Shown here piece after piece: positions 22,911 to 35,470 of a DNA stretch of 64,000 nt. Source of the DNA: Dipteris shenzhenensis (lineage: Eukaryota > Polypodiophyta > Polypodiopsida > Gleicheniales). The position numbers and the translations under genes were made by a program. The stretch lies in assembly GCA_047967505.1 (NCBI GenBank), contig CM106540.1; one strand, written 5' to 3'. Position 1 is the stretch's first letter, and every line of letters starts with the position of its first letter. Under the pieces are notes generated by a model. The model ran no database searches. It saw only the letters and a list, made by a program, of their open reading frames with translations, and was not told where the DNA came from.

Positions 22911-25900
22911 ACTTCATACCCCTTCCCCCTTTATTTAAAAATGCTGGCTCCCTTATATTTCTACATTACCCCCCCTCACTTTTGTATTTTTAAGGAAATT
23001 GTTTAATTTTTATTTAATTTTATATAATGTTTTAATGTTTATTTTTTTATGCTTATGGAAGTTTTTAATTTGTATTTTCTAATTTTGACCTTCATGAAAC
23101 CCCCCTCACTTTCCTTGTTTATTAAAATTTCCCTTATTCCTTCTTTTTACTGTTCATTTTTTTTTCAATTTTTTAAATTTTACTATTACACTCCCTCTTT
23201 TCCATTTTTCCCATTTTCCCCTAATTTTTTATTGTCCCTAATTTTTATTGTCCTTAATTTTTTATTTTCCCTAATTTTTATTGTCCCTAATTTTTCTTAT
23301 CTTTCCTAAAAGTTTTTCCCAAATTCCTAGCTTTTTTCTAAATTATTTTCTTTTTCTTTTTTATTCTAGCCTAATTTCTTTTTTCAATTTGATCCTTAGT
23401 GTTTTTTAAAAAGCTCTCTTAAAACACTTTATTCTCTAAAAAAATCCCTTTATTAAATGCAACCATAAGTAACCCCCCCGCCCCCCCCACATTAACAGTC
23501 ATTGCTAAGGGCCCGCATCTAGATGTACCTTTCATTTCCCGCACAAGGCTACACTTTGAAGGTCGCCATTGTTGACAACCCATAGTACGAGTTGCCCCTA
23601 CTTTATCTCGAGCCTTGACTCCTTCTAACTGACCTTCCTGACTTCCCCCTATCCCCTTCTATTTAAACTCCCTCACACACTCCCTATTACTGAAAGTCTC
23701 CCTGCTATGATGCTCTCTGCCTCCGCACAACTGAATGGCGCTCTAGCCCATTCCTATGTGCTGCTTGTCACCACCTACTCCCTGCCATCTGTGGGATTTA
23801 TAGCCTAGTTATTACTATCCTTCATGGCCACACCGTTATCCCTTATAGTGCAGCAAAATCAATCGACGAAATTTTGCATCCCTTGTTTCACACAGTCTAG
23901 CAAGATAGGCAAGAAAGTGGATGGCTTTTTCAGGGCCCTCTGCACCTGCCAGCTTGGGCCATGGCTTCACTCTGAGATCCCAATCTCCCACACCTAAAGC
24001 TCGATGGCAGACTGTTGCTCATCTGTTGTGCTTGCATTTCCTCACATGTTCTCGTTTGCTTCGCCTTGAAATGACACTCACGAGTGTTGACTTCTTAAAG
24101 TACTAGGTTCCATTTTTCATTACTCTCTTTTAAACGTATTTACTTAAGAGCCCTTTAAGTTCCCCCCCCCTTTATTCCCTCCTACCTCTCTATATATACT
24201 ACTATTATTTAAAATAAAACAACCTCCACCCCCCCTCCCTCTTTACTCTAGTTTAAGCTTGTTGTATAGAACTTTTGGCCAATATATTTTCCTCACCCAC
24301 TCTCCCCCTCTAATTAAATTCTTTTCTTTCTACTTCTCTTTAAGACACCCCCCCTCCTCTCGCTTCTCATATAGTTCTTTTTAAACTCCCCTCCCTAATC
24401 TTTTTGACCCCCTCTTCACTCTATTCTTCAAATTCCTTCACACTTTATTAAAAAAAAAATTTTCTTTTTCTTTTTTATTCTAGCCTAATTTCTTTTTTCA
24501 ATTTGATCCTTAATATTTTTTAAAAAGCTCTCTTAAAACATTTTATTCTCTAAAAGTTTCCTTTATTAAATGCAAACCATAAGCTTAGTAACCCCCCTGC
24601 CCCCCCCACATTAACAGTCATTGCTAAGGGCCCGCATCCAGATGTACCTTTCATTTCCTGCACATGGCTACACTTTGAAGGTTGCCATTGTTGACAACCC
24701 ACAGTACGAGTTGCCCCTACTTTATCTCGAGCCTTGACTCCTTCTAACTAACCTTCCTGACTTCCCCCTATCCCCTTCTATTTAAACTCCCTCACACACT
24801 CCCTATTACTGAAAGTCTCCCTGCTATGATGCTCTTTGCCTCCGCACAACTGAACGGTGCTCTAGCCCATTGCTATGTGCTGCTTGTCGCCACCTACTCC
24901 CCGCCATCTGTGGGATTTATAGCCTAGTTATCACTATCCTTCATGGCCACACCTTTATCCCTTACAGTGCAGCAAAATCAATCGACGAAATTTTGCATCC
25001 CTTGTTTCACACAGTCTAGCAGGATAGGCAAGAAAGTGGATGGCTTTTTCAGGGCCCTCTGCGCCTGCCAGCTTGGGCCATGGCTTCACTCTGAGATCCC
25101 AATCTCCCACACCTAAAGCTCGATGGCAGACTGTTGCTCATCTGTTGTGCCTGCATTTCCTCACATGTTCTCGTTTGCTTCGCCTTGAAATGACACTCAC
25201 GAGTGTTGACTTCTTAAAGTACTAGGTTCCATTTTTTATTAGTCTCTTTTAAATGTATTTACTTAAGAGCCCTTTAAGTTCCCCCCCCCTTTATTCCCTC
25301 CTACCTCTCTATATATACTACTATTATTTAAAATAAAACAACCTCCACCCCCCCTCCCTCTTTACTCTAGTTTAAGCTTGTTGTATAGAACTTTTGGCCA
25401 ATATATTTTCCTCACCCACTCTCCCCCTCTAATTAAATTCTTTTCTTTCTACTTCTCTTTAAGACACCCCCCCTCCTCTCACTTCTCATATAGTTCTTTT
25501 TAAACTCTTCTCCCTAATCTTTTTGACCCCCTCTTCACTCTATTCTTCAAATTCCTTCATAGTTTGTTTAAAAAAAAAAAAAACTCCTCCCCCCCTCATT
25601 TTGCTTCGAATTCCACCTCTGATTTCTTTGTATTCATTATATATCTACCTACTTCTAAGAATTCCCCCTCTAGTGCTAAATATATTCTTGAAATGATTTC
25701 TCTCCTCACCCTTAGTTTGCTGCAAATTGCCTCTCCTTAAAAAAAAAAGACCTCTCTACCTATTTTCTCCTATGCTATTTCCCTTACTTTCCTTAACAAA
25801 AAAGCCCCTGCCCACTACTTCTCTACTCTCTTCAAAGTTTTTACCAATCTCTTCCCCCAACTTTTTTTGTAGATACCTTCTTAACTTTGTTCACCACATT

Positions 25901-26090
25901 TTCCCCTGTTATATATCCCCATTATTGATACCCCCAAGTAAATTTTCTTAACCTCCATTTTCTTGTGGTCTTTAATTTTAAAATAATTGTTCTTTTCCTA
26001 TACAATTCGACACCTAACCACTCACCTAACACACTCTACCCAATCCACACTTGAATAAACCCATTATTTTACTTGATTTTTTGCATCGTG
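22909..26090. other. Pyrimidine-rich non-coding region containing a 1.1-kb tandem duplication
   Basis: The plus strand is dominated by T and C, with runs of C and very few G. No protein is supported; the short frame seen twice (23,921-24,106 and 25,040-25,225) is an identical product of the duplication. It could be a long retrotransposon LTR, as it has a TATTTAAA element followed by C-rich sequence, but ends were not identified. Confidence 0.4.
23341..25582. repeat. Tandem duplication, two units of about 1.12 kb
   Basis: Unit 1 is about 23,341-24,460 and unit 2 about 24,461-25,582. Matching landmarks are TTATTCTAGCCTAATTT (23,361 and 24,475), GGCCCGCATC (about 23,510 and 24,628), CTATTTAAACTCCCTCACAC (about 23,659 and 24,777) and a 61-codon frame spaced by exactly 1,119 bp. 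Divergence is a few percent by eye, so the duplication is fairly recent. Each unit has a TATA-like box. Confidence 0.92.
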
Positions 26091-26455
26091 CTAGTTAGGT
26101 TTATGGCTAAAGCTTCTAGTCATTGTGAACTCGATAACAAGCAAGGAGTGTTTATGACACCTGTCTTCCTAACTTAAGTTAACCTAGTTCTTATCATGTT
26201 TTCTTGTGGGATGGTGACAAATATGCAGATTCTCCTCTTCAGTAAATAAGATGCTTGTTAGGACTACATTGGCATTACTATTTTTTACACTTTGTACCAA
26301 CTTTTGCTTTTATGAATGAACATGTAATAAATATTGTTTTATCCACCCTTATCTGAGCTTTGTGTGTTGTGTTATTAAAATGTTTTTTATTTTATACACA
26401 CACACACTTTTTCTTTTAAAATTTTAAACACACACACACACACACAGGGACAGAG

Positions 26456-27190
26456 AGAGAGGGGGGAGAGAGAGAGAAAAAGAGAGAGTCGGGGGGGGTG
26501 GGGGGTGGGTTGAAAGCTCAAAACATTTCTTAGCCCTATCGGCATATCTCCTTGGTGAGCTATGTCAAAAGGGCTCCCAAAAAAAAAAACTAAGAATCCC
26601 TCCGGCATAGCTTGCCAATGAGCTATGTCAAAAGGGATCTAAAAAGAAAAAAGTTAAAATAGTTTTTAAACCCCCTTTGGCATAGCTTTCCAGTGAGTTA
26701 TGTTAGAGGTGTTCCAAAAACAAATAGTTAAAATATTATTTTAAAACCTAGCTCGCTGGGGTAAGCTATGCTAGAGGGGGACCAAAGAGGGAGAGAGAGA
26801 GGGGGGGAGGGGGAGGTGGAGGGCAGGGGGGAGAGAGAGAGAAAAAGAGAGAGTCGGGGGGGGTGGGGGGTGGGTTGAAAGCTCAAAACATTTCTTAGCC
26901 CTATCGGCATATCTCCCTGGTGAGCTATGTCAAAAGGGCTCCCAAAAAAAAAAACTAAGAATCCCTCCGGCATAGCTTGCCAATGAGCTATGTCAAAAGG
27001 GATCTAAAAAGAAAAAAGTTAAAATAGTTTTTAAACCCCCTTTGGCATAGCTTTCCAGTGAGTTATGTTAGAGGTGTTCCAAAAACAAATAGTTAAAATA
27101 TTCTTTTAAAACCTAGCTCGCTGGGGTAAGCTATGCTAGAGGGGGACCAAAGAGGGAGAGAGAGAGGGGGGGAGGGGGAGGTGGAGGGCA
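26456..27190. repeat. Tandem array (2 x 365 bp) of hairpin-forming sub-repeats
   Basis: Two copies of a 365-bp unit, each flanked by G/A-rich runs. Each unit holds four sub-repeats spaced about 63-75 bp, with a short inverted repeat of the form GGCATAGCT...AGCTATGTC. In unit 1 they lie at 26,541-26,566, 26,604-26,629, 26,679-26,704 and 26,749-26,773; the second unit starts the series at 26,906. The A-rich spacers (AAAAAGGG, AAAAACAAATAG) also repeat. No coding function. Confidence 0.85.
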
Positions 27191-27193
27191 GGG

Positions 27194-27194
<1 letters not shown>

Positions 27195-27265
<71 letters not shown>

Positions 27266-27311
27266 AAAGAGGCAGGGGGACTAAAGAGAGAGAGCGACTA
27301 GAGAGGCAGGG

Positions 27312-27343
<32 letters not shown>
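27195..27343. repeat. (AG)n microsatellites
   Basis: AG runs at about 27,196-27,264 and 27,316-27,343, separated by a G/A-rich linker. They extend the hairpin array. Confidence 0.95.
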
Positions 27344-27354
<11 letters not shown>

Positions 27355-27439
27355 AGAGGGAGAGCACAAGACTACAAGTATATTTGGATTCAATGGAGAT
27401 GTGATGTTGTGAGTTTCTAGGGGTGCATTTGCTTGTGAC

Positions 27440-30400
27440 GATGTAGATTGTGGTTTTTTAAACTTGAGGGAAAACAAAATATGGCTCATTAGAAAACGAT
27501 ATTGAATATTCCTTGTTTCAAGTGTATGGTGACAAGGGAACATGGAGTATTTCATTGCTTTCATTGCAACTAGAGGCGACTACATGAATCACAATGTACT
27601 AAGGGACATTGAAATTCATTTTGTTCTTGTCGACTTAAATCAAATTGCCCATTGCCACATTGTTGCATCATAGCCTGACCTTATAGTGATATCTTTTTAA
27701 TTGCAATTCAAAGGTAGACCTTAAAGCTGCATCAAAAGAAAAGCTTGGGTTGACATATAGAAAATGAAAGACTTCTAAAGTACATATCAACAAGGTCCAT
27801 CATTATTTTGAGAGTGATGAGACAAATGCCATGCTGACCTAGCATATGAAGATCAAAACACAACAATGGTGGTGTGGATGTGAGTATCATGACCAAGTAA
27901 TTTTGGGAAAAGTGGGGAAATACCCCCATAGAAAACACATTGCTAATCACTAAACTAAAAGAGAAGACCATAGCAAGACTAGTAGGAATTTTCAAGGACA
28001 TCAAAATTAAGAAGTTCTAGTTTCCTTAAGAACTCTGCTATTCACTCACCTTTGTAGTCAATATGCAAATCGATTCTATGATGTGATTCTAGGAAGACCA
28101 TGTATGCAAACTTCCTAGCTTGTGCAAGATTGGTGCACAAATCAAGTTTATATAAGAAAGGGTGAGAAAGTCCTAAGGGTTAAAAACATGGAAAGAATAC
28201 CCCATGAGAAAAAATGTGTTAATTTCCTTGATTTTAACAATCACATTTTGCACCTTCCCACAAATTATTGTAAATATGCACAATGCACTCATTAATTTTG
28301 TTAGAAGTTGCCTTAGAGTGATAGTGGCCCTAGGAATAAGACACTAGAAAGGGTAGGAAGAGAAGTGGAAGCATAAGGTTGGACCTCCCTTCAAAAGGTG
28401 AATTGTATAAAAGGCCAAAAGACAAATTTTGGTCTTCAGTTGTTACTTGCAACTTTTGAAAAATAGAATCTTCCTTCTTTTCCAAGTTTGTCTTGTGTTT
28501 CTCTTACCTCTCTTGCCTATCCCCCTTCCCTTCTCTTGCCCTTCTTGCTCCCCATCCCTTCCCCCTCTCCCTCTGTCTTCTTCCCCCCCTCTCCCCCTTC
28601 TTCTCATGAGGATTCACCTTGCAACAACTCTAGAAGACATTTGTGTGACATTTATGGCCCATACGTGCTTTCTTTGCTTCCACGAGGACTAGAATGGAAG
28701 GCTCCATTGGCAATCTTGCAAGCACCCCATGATACGTGAGTCACATTGGAGACCACATTTTTTGCACCATTGTTGGGGAGTTAGAGGTATGCTCTTGCTT
28801 GAGGTTGGGAAGTTTTCTACTACTAAGTGTAAACTACAAGCCAAGGTGTCTTGGTTGTAACATTAATTTAATATATGAGTATGGTTTCCCTTTCATTTGT
28901 CTATGTTGTGAATACATACTCTTGTGCTATACTTTCTAACTATTAGGAACTCAGTCTCCCCCATCATCACATGGTTTTGCCTTCAACAACCACCCCAACC
29001 TCTAATATTGTTGACATATATTTCATCACCCTCAAGCATGCACAATCATCATTTAAAGATTGCAAGAGCGAGCATCTTCACCCGTGCACTGCATAGAGTT
29101 GGGCTCTATTCATGAGCGTTGAAGCATCTGTGAGTTAACCTATTGGGAGTGAGCAAACAAGAACATCAACAATTGGGGATCCTACTAAGGAAGGGTCAAT
29201 GGACTTTGAGAGTTAACATCATGTTAGTTAGAAAAATTGGTAGGATTGAGTTAGCAAGCCTAGAATTGAGTGGTCATTGAGAGGTTCATGTTGACTAGTG
29301 ATGACTTGAAGTAGTTGTTGGGTATCATGAGCTATTACAAGATATTTCTTCAAGTGACTACAAACAAGTGGTGTAGCTTTCTTAAAAAAGTATTTTTGAG
29401 ATGCACACAAGCAGGCGTTTCCTCAAATCCCTCCAAAAGTTTGTTCTATATTCAAGTTGATATCTTGCTCAGACATTTCATTTTACAAGATGGTATATGC
29501 ACTAAGCTAGGTAAAATTTATGCTATTCAGCAAATGCTAGTGTCTCAATTACATTGTTTTGTGGGCTTTATCAGGTTTTTACAACCATTTTATCAAGGAT
29601 TTTGCCAATATTGTAGCTCCATTATTTGAATTAACTAAAAAAGGATGCCAAGTTTCAATGGGCTTTATCTATTACGTGAAAAGTTGAGCTGCAACTACAC
29701 CCATTTTGAGGAAACCTAGATGGAATGTCATTTCCCATCTACATGTTCATGCTTTTGGATATGCGTTAGGCATTATATTGGCTCAACCAGATGGTTGGTT
29801 GGATTATCCAGTGTACTATGCCAGTCGGTTGTTGAGTCTCACCAAGTCTAACTACAGTATTACCACGTGAGAAGCTTTGGGCATGATATTTAGCATGCAA
29901 AAATTAAGGCATTATTTACTCAAAAACCCATTTATTTTATATGTTGATCACTAGGCCTGACTTTCTTTAATCAACAAAATTGTCATTCAAGGATGCCTTG
30001 TGCATTGGATGCTTCTTTTACAAGAGTTAAATTTTATGATTATTCATAAGCCTAGGAAGACCTGACTATTTGTCTAGGTTACTTGCCCCAAAAGATACTC
30101 CAGGTGTCATTACTGAGCTTCCAAATGCCAAGCTCTTTGCAATTGATTACTATGAGCATGAGTATGCCAATTTGATGGATTATTTATCTAATGCTACATT
30201 TCTTAATAGTATTCCACAAGACAAGTGCAAACCATTATCCTTGAAGGCTTGGAAATTCACTTTAGTTGGTGGTCATCTTTACCCCCACCAGTGTGAAGAG
30301 GGTTTTCTCCATCAATGGATTTTGCCACGAGCACACTACAGTTTTGCAAGAAGCTTACTCGGATCCATTTGTGGACACTTTTGGGGAGAGTACCACCTGT

Positions 30401-30560
30401 AAGGTCTTGCAGGCAGGGTTATGGTGAGAAACTTTGTTTAAGTATGTTGAAACTAAATGTATACAGTGTGATGTGTGTCAACGTATTGGACGTCTATTTC
30501 CCAATCATCCAAACTAAATTTAAAATCCATAAAATGCATCAAAGTATCCATAGATAGTCT
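27440..30560 (+). pseudogene. Degraded Ty3/Gypsy pol, plus strand
   Basis: A protease-like FYDVILGRPCMQTS is at about 28,075-28,115. The RT tail and RNase H appear from about 29,380: KVFLRCTQAGVSSNPSKSLF, a connection region, then HAFGYALGIILAQPDGW, VYYASRLLS and EALGMIFSMQKLRHYL (29,745-29,920). The integrase zinc-binding domain follows with CKVLQAGLW and CDVCQRIGRL (30,400-30,500). Most of RT proper (28,200-29,300) is not recognisable. Stops and shifts are frequent. It ends near 30,560, where an opposite-strand Gypsy relic begins. Confidence 0.65.
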
Positions 30561-32411
30561 CTTACCACTTGTAGGAGAACTCCACCGTTTGTTCTTAATC
30601 CTAATCAATCATCTTCTTTGGGGCCTGGCTTTTGAGTGACCTTCACATCGCCCATGTCACTCTATGTTTCTTCATGGTTGGATCAAAGCCGGTACCAGAA
30701 GCCGGAACCAACTACTTGTAGACTTGTTGGATTGCTTTTGGCCTTCTCCTCAAACTGATCATCTTCATCTTTGGGGAGATTACGTCCTTGCATGCTAATA
30801 GAGCTGAAGTGGATTTTGATGTGATTGACAAAGATCTAGAATTCAAACTTGCGTTAAAGGATGGAGTCACAAAGATTGTGAGTATTCACACAATGGGAGT
30901 ATGAATTTGTAAAAGGTAACCTCCACACATGCAAACCCTTGCTATCACCTTTGTGAAAATTGATGGCCACTTTTATAATCCCGAGATGTCGGACTGTAAC
31001 ATCTAAAATGTCGGCCTGATTCTGATTTTCAACTAGATCCAAACCGTTGGACTCAACTCTAACAAAATTCAATTTGTCGAACTGATCCGGCTATTTTCGA
31101 TCCATTGGATCTATGTCACAAGCTGACAAAAGGTTTGAGTCAAAATCCATTCAAGGGTTTGGGTAGAACAAAACCATGCATATCCCTTAACCAGGACATT
31201 CCCTGACCCTTATCCTCAATGATTTTAAAGGGTCCATCATACCTTAACTTTAGTTTAATCGGGAATTTTCTCAACTTGGAGTTAAACATCATAACCCAAT
31301 CTCCTTCTTTCAATAACATGTATTTTATGTTTTGATTAACCCATGCGTGTCTTCACAACAACTGAATTATTTTTGTTGTATACCGGCTTTTTAACTTATC
31401 TTCTTCAAGATATGCAAGTTGCTCTTGGCAAAATTCCATTGACTATTCTGGACCCAATTGCTCTACTATGAGACAAAGAGTTCCAACCGGCCAATCGGAA
31501 TGATGGCTTCCAACCCATAGATCAATCGGAATGGAGTAATCCTTGTTGTGACTTTATACATTGCCTGAAATGCCCACAAAGCTAAATCAAGTTTAGTATC
31601 CCAGTCCTTATTTTCTAACATTGTTATTTTCAAAATGCATTGAATTGTTTTATTGGTGCTTCATGTCTGTCAGTTACACTATGGGTGATATGTTTATGCC
31701 ACTTTGTGTACAATCATGTGAATTGTCATTAGCTTCTTTACTACCCTTCCTGATTTGATACCAATTCAATCGGACATCCAAAATGGGTTATGATCTTTTG
31801 ATATAGGAATTTTGCCATACTGGCCAAGGAATTATCTCTAAGTGCTTGTGCCTCCACCCATTTGGTATGGTAATCTGCTGCTGCCACTAGAATGTATTGA
31901 TTCCTTGTGATCTGTGCCGCTGGCTTTATTAGACATACAAAATTTAATCCCCATTTCTAAATGGGATTTAGGGGTAATCTGTCCGCATCAGTGGGTTGTC
32001 CATCTCTTTGACACTAATAGCACTTGGCTGCAAATTCATGAGAATCTTTGAGCATCGTTGGCCACCAAAGCCCGGCCCAAAATTTTTTCTTTCCTGTGAT
32101 CTTGTTGGCAAAGTGTCCGCCTGCGGCCCTCTGATGAGCTTCTTGTAACACTGCATGCTACTCATGTTCTAGAACACAACATCAGATAACTTGATCGATT
32201 TTGTGCCTATGCAACATGCTTGCAATCACCATAAATTGTTTACTCTTGGATGCCAATTAGCATCATTGATCCTTTGTAAATGTCTTTGGATAGAGACCCC
32301 ATTTGTGAGGAATTGTAACATCTGATCATACCAGTTTGTTGCCCTCATCAACTATATCGACACCTGTCGGATTCATTGTCCTACTCGATCTCTCCTTTGG
32401 CTGCCACATTA
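30560..32411 (-). pseudogene. Ty3/Gypsy integrase and chromodomain-side remnant, minus strand
   Basis: Minus-strand reading gives NWYDQMLQFLTNG near 32,330. GGHFANKITG and a CX2C zinc-binding pair lie near 32,020-32,130, then NQYILVAAADYHTKWVEAQA and ITHFGCPIEL (31,750-31,900). The integrase end and a C-terminal KLRYDGPFKIIED segment lie near 31,210-31,250. The copy is frameshifted. The part upstream in the element continues past the MITE and LTR insertions, at 37,237-38,118. Confidence 0.7.
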
Positions 32412-32929
32412 CGAAAAAAGGAAACTCATTTTGGGGCCTTTTAGCCTGGAAGTAAAATAGCCATCAACCAATCAAATCAGGGCCAAAGTAACGTTGAAAA
32501 TACAGAAAAGGAAGAAAAAAGAAATATTGTCAAGTTTGCATTCAATGAGGATACTTGAGCTACTTTATTGTATCTAACACACGGTGCAGAATTTGGTAGT
32601 TCTGACATCATCGACACATCTGGAGTAGGCTAGAACCCTCGAAACGACATCTGAAACAGTGAAAACAAGCACTCGGATGCCCGAAAAAGGCCAAAAAGCA
32701 CCGCACAATAAGTGTACTAAAGAAAGCGATTCAACAGGTTGGCTTTGGGTGCCCGTTTTCAGTGTTTCAGATGTCATTACAGAGGTTTTGGCCCACTCTA
32801 GACATGCTAGTGATGTCAGAAGTACCGAATTCTACACCATACATCAGTGGAGTTATGTCGTATCTTAGTGTTTTAGAGGAAAGAAAAATGAATTTCTCTC
32901 AAGGCCCCAAAATGAGCTCCCTTTTTTCC
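32412..32929. mobile_element. Foldback MITE (518 bp) with long terminal inverted repeats and TA flanks
   Basis: The ends are CGAAAAAAGGAAACTCATTT and, inverted, GGAAAAAAGGGAGCTCATTT, both continuing TTGGGGCCTT. TA flanks both sides (32,410-32,411 and 32,930-32,931). The inverted similarity continues inward past GACATCTGAAACA, leaving only a short central region, so a transcript would fold into one long hairpin. No transposase is encoded. TA duplication suggests a Tc1/mariner (Stowaway-like) partner, but the TIR is not one I know. Confidence 0.75.
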
Positions 32930-32987
32930 TAATGGATCAGATAATTTGCCTCTTTAGCCAATATATTCTGTATTTCTTTTAGCACCA

Positions 32988-32992
32988 ATGTT
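32988..32992. repeat. Target-site duplication ATGTT (left)
   Basis: ATGTT flanks the LTR element on the left and recurs at 37,232-37,236 on the right: a perfect 5-bp duplication. Confidence 0.85.
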
Positions 32993-33162
32993 TGATAAAA
33001 TGGAGATGAGAGTGAGAGAGATAGAGAGGAGTGCACAAGATAGGCTAATTGTACACTGTGTATTGACAATGAACATTAAGATATACTGTGAACCCCTTAC
33101 GGTTAGGTTACGTTTTACCCCTATGCCCTAGCTGGATAGTGCAATTTACACCATCGTTAACA
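32993..33162 (-). repeat. 3' LTR of the 4.2-kb element
   Basis: In element orientation it starts TGTTAACGATGGTG and ends TTTTATCA. It shares GCACTATCCA, GTACA and TGTGCACTCC segments with its partner. Confidence 0.85.
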
Positions 33163-33174
33163 CCCCCTCTTAAA
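33163..33174 (-). promoter_or_regulatory. Polypurine tract
   Basis: Minus strand TTTAAGAGGGGG lies immediately before the 3' LTR start TGTTAAC, the expected position for plus-strand priming. Confidence 0.7.
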
Positions 33175-34575
33175 TTGCACTGGGTAAGTAGAGGGTGCAT
33201 GTACAATACCTTTTTGTGATTTTCATTTGGTGTGTATGCTAGCATCCAAAACTGAAAAGAAATCAGAGTAGTATGTGCATATGTGAGCATAGAGAATACG
33301 TAGTAGACGCATGTACAATAAGTACAACTTATGATCCTGTACATAATGTGGATTTCCCCCTCTTTAGCTGTGGGTAATCCTTCACCTTTAGGAATAAAAC
33401 CCAGAAGATAGGTCGAAAGGAGGAGGAAGGAAATATGCAGAAGGTAAAGTCCACCTGGATCAAAGATTGGTCGATCGAATGATGATGGCATGAACAACTG
33501 TGTGTATGGCTACGTGGTCATGATTGAACATGTCATGAGTCACCATGGACTGTGCAGCTACTCTGAGGAGGAGGCATCCAAATGTGAGGCTAGTCAATGT
33601 AGTTATGTAGATGTGATCCGGTAGGTTGTGACATACGAGGGTGTCACCAACCCAAAAGAACTGACAACAATGTGCGAGGTATGCTGCAGTAGAAGTATAA
33701 TCTCTGTCAAATGATGCGGGGTCTAAGAAGACCACATGGTCGGTGTGGACAAAGTGATCCAGCAGTTGAAAACTAGGGCCGAAGGTGCAGATATGATACG
33801 CTACTCTACTGTGATGAAGAGGCTAGTACAAATGACAAGGTATAGGAACCTGTCCAACTTGTATGCTCAACTATCATGAGCTGAAGGTTGTATGATGCAT
33901 GCATAGCTAAATATCCATCGACATGGGATGTAGCATCTGTCATAGGCTTGAGGTAGAGCTCACAATGTAAAGGCTTAGAAGCCTGAAATACAACTGAAAG
34001 AGCATAAGTTGTCCCTGAGGCAAATGAGGTGCCGAATGATGATGTAGGGATTGGTCCGTAATCCTGGATCCAACCACTTATGTGTATCAAGTATGGATTA
34101 TATACGACAGCCATAGTTGCATGATGAAACAATGAGTCTCCCCAGGTTGCGCTATGGCTGAACCTGATGATGTCTACTACACTAGGGCAGGACCGCACTA
34201 ATGCATAAGTGTCCTTATCTTAAGGAATGATCTGCTGATTGAAAGAGGTGGTGATAGCTAGATCTAAGGGTGCAATGTGGATGACTGAGCCGATGCAAAA
34301 ACCACCTGACTGATCCACTAATCTGAAGTGCTAAAGGGAACTGAGCCCATGGTATGCTCTATGTCAAAGGTGAAAGCATTAGTGATGGATGCTAGAATGG
34401 TATTACCTAAAGAGCTGAATGCGCTGTGGCATAAATCTCTACACGTGGCTGGAGATATGAGTGCCTTGTACTGAGGACTTACTTGTTGAATAACTGCATG
34501 ATCATAACTGAACTCCTACTGAGTATTTGCATTTGTGGCAAAAGATGGAGTTAGATCCATGGATGAGAGTGATTG

Positions 34576-34842
34576 CTATACATCACTAGGATCAGTATGT
34601 GCTGATGTAGATGAGATTGCTTCATACAGAGGACTTACTGTCAAATATGCCTCATGATGAGGGCTTATTGCCAAATGTGCCTCATGATGAGGGCTTACCA
34701 ATAAGAAGTGTGCCTCCTGCTGAGGGGTTACTGAGGAATGTGCATGATCAAAAACTACTGGCTGATCCATGATAACATCTAAAGCATCTGCGTTTGCATC
34801 TGATCTGTCAAGGCCAATGAGGCTCGAGTCAGCATCATACAC
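34576..34842 (-). other. Short internal frame with peptide repeats in the 4.2-kb element
   Basis: 88 codons on the minus strand. The second half repeats a roughly 10-11-residue unit three to four times (VSPHHEAHLAI, then SPHHEAYLTV and a third variant). No family is recognised. It may be leftover from a gag-like or captured host sequence, or a chance frame in a minisatellite. Confidence 0.3.
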
Positions 34843-35279
34843 TCGAACATACCCTATGGCAATAAATGGTCAAAGAAGGTTCTCTTTCCACTCATGAATC
34901 TCGTCCAGAGTCATGACTAGAGTATCATCAACTGTGTGATGCGAATAACTCCATGCTAGAGGCAGTCTGGTGCTCTATGCAAGAGGCTTACTCGTGTACC
35001 AGGGTGAGCGTGTTTACCCATGAGAACACTGTAAAAGAACTGCCACTAGGGGGCTTATGCTAAACTTTCAGAACCAAGTCATGGTGAAAGAACTACTATG
35101 TGCCAAGGATCAAGCCTATAGTAGAATGATGACAACTACATGTCAGGCATAGTCAAGAGGCTATACAAGGCTGATGCATGTGTGTAGGGACCAATGCCAA
35201 AAAATAGTCAATGGAAATGACTGTACATGGGTGGCATATGTCCGTGTAATAAGAATGCACAATCCTGAATATGAGGAAG

Positions 35280-35470
35280 ATCACTCTGTTAAGTGTCACA
35301 CTGGTGTGGTGAGCTACAAATGCCAAGAGAACTGAACTGGTGTTGGTGTGTGAATATGTATCCGATGATAAATCTGAAGAGACTAACGCCAGTGGGAACT
35401 AATCGGGTGATGTGGCAATTGCTAACTTGGCTTTGTGGAGTTGGATCTCCTCTATGGCGGTGCCAGTCTA
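35280..35470 (-). repeat. Internal block related to the leader at 13.39-13.50 kb
   Basis: The reverse complement of about 35,370-35,465 aligns along 90 bp with the sequence just after the primer-binding site at 13,392: CATAGAGGAGAT, AAGCCAAGT, TTGCCA, ATCACCC and ATTAGTT are shared in order. In this element it lies 1.6 kb from its own PBS. Confidence 0.65.

Noticed and set aside
23921-25225. Identical 61-codon frame seen twice, 1,119 bp apart
   Set aside because: Conservation is explained by the recent tandem duplication; codons show no protein-like pattern or domain.
26387-26973. Repeated 73-81-codon minus-strand frame (MPEGFLVFFFG...)
   Set aside because: It repeats only because the 365-bp unit is duplicated, and it runs through hairpin and G-rich spacer sequence.
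27133-27420. Arg/Glu-rich 95-codon frame
   Set aside because: Translation of AG repeats.
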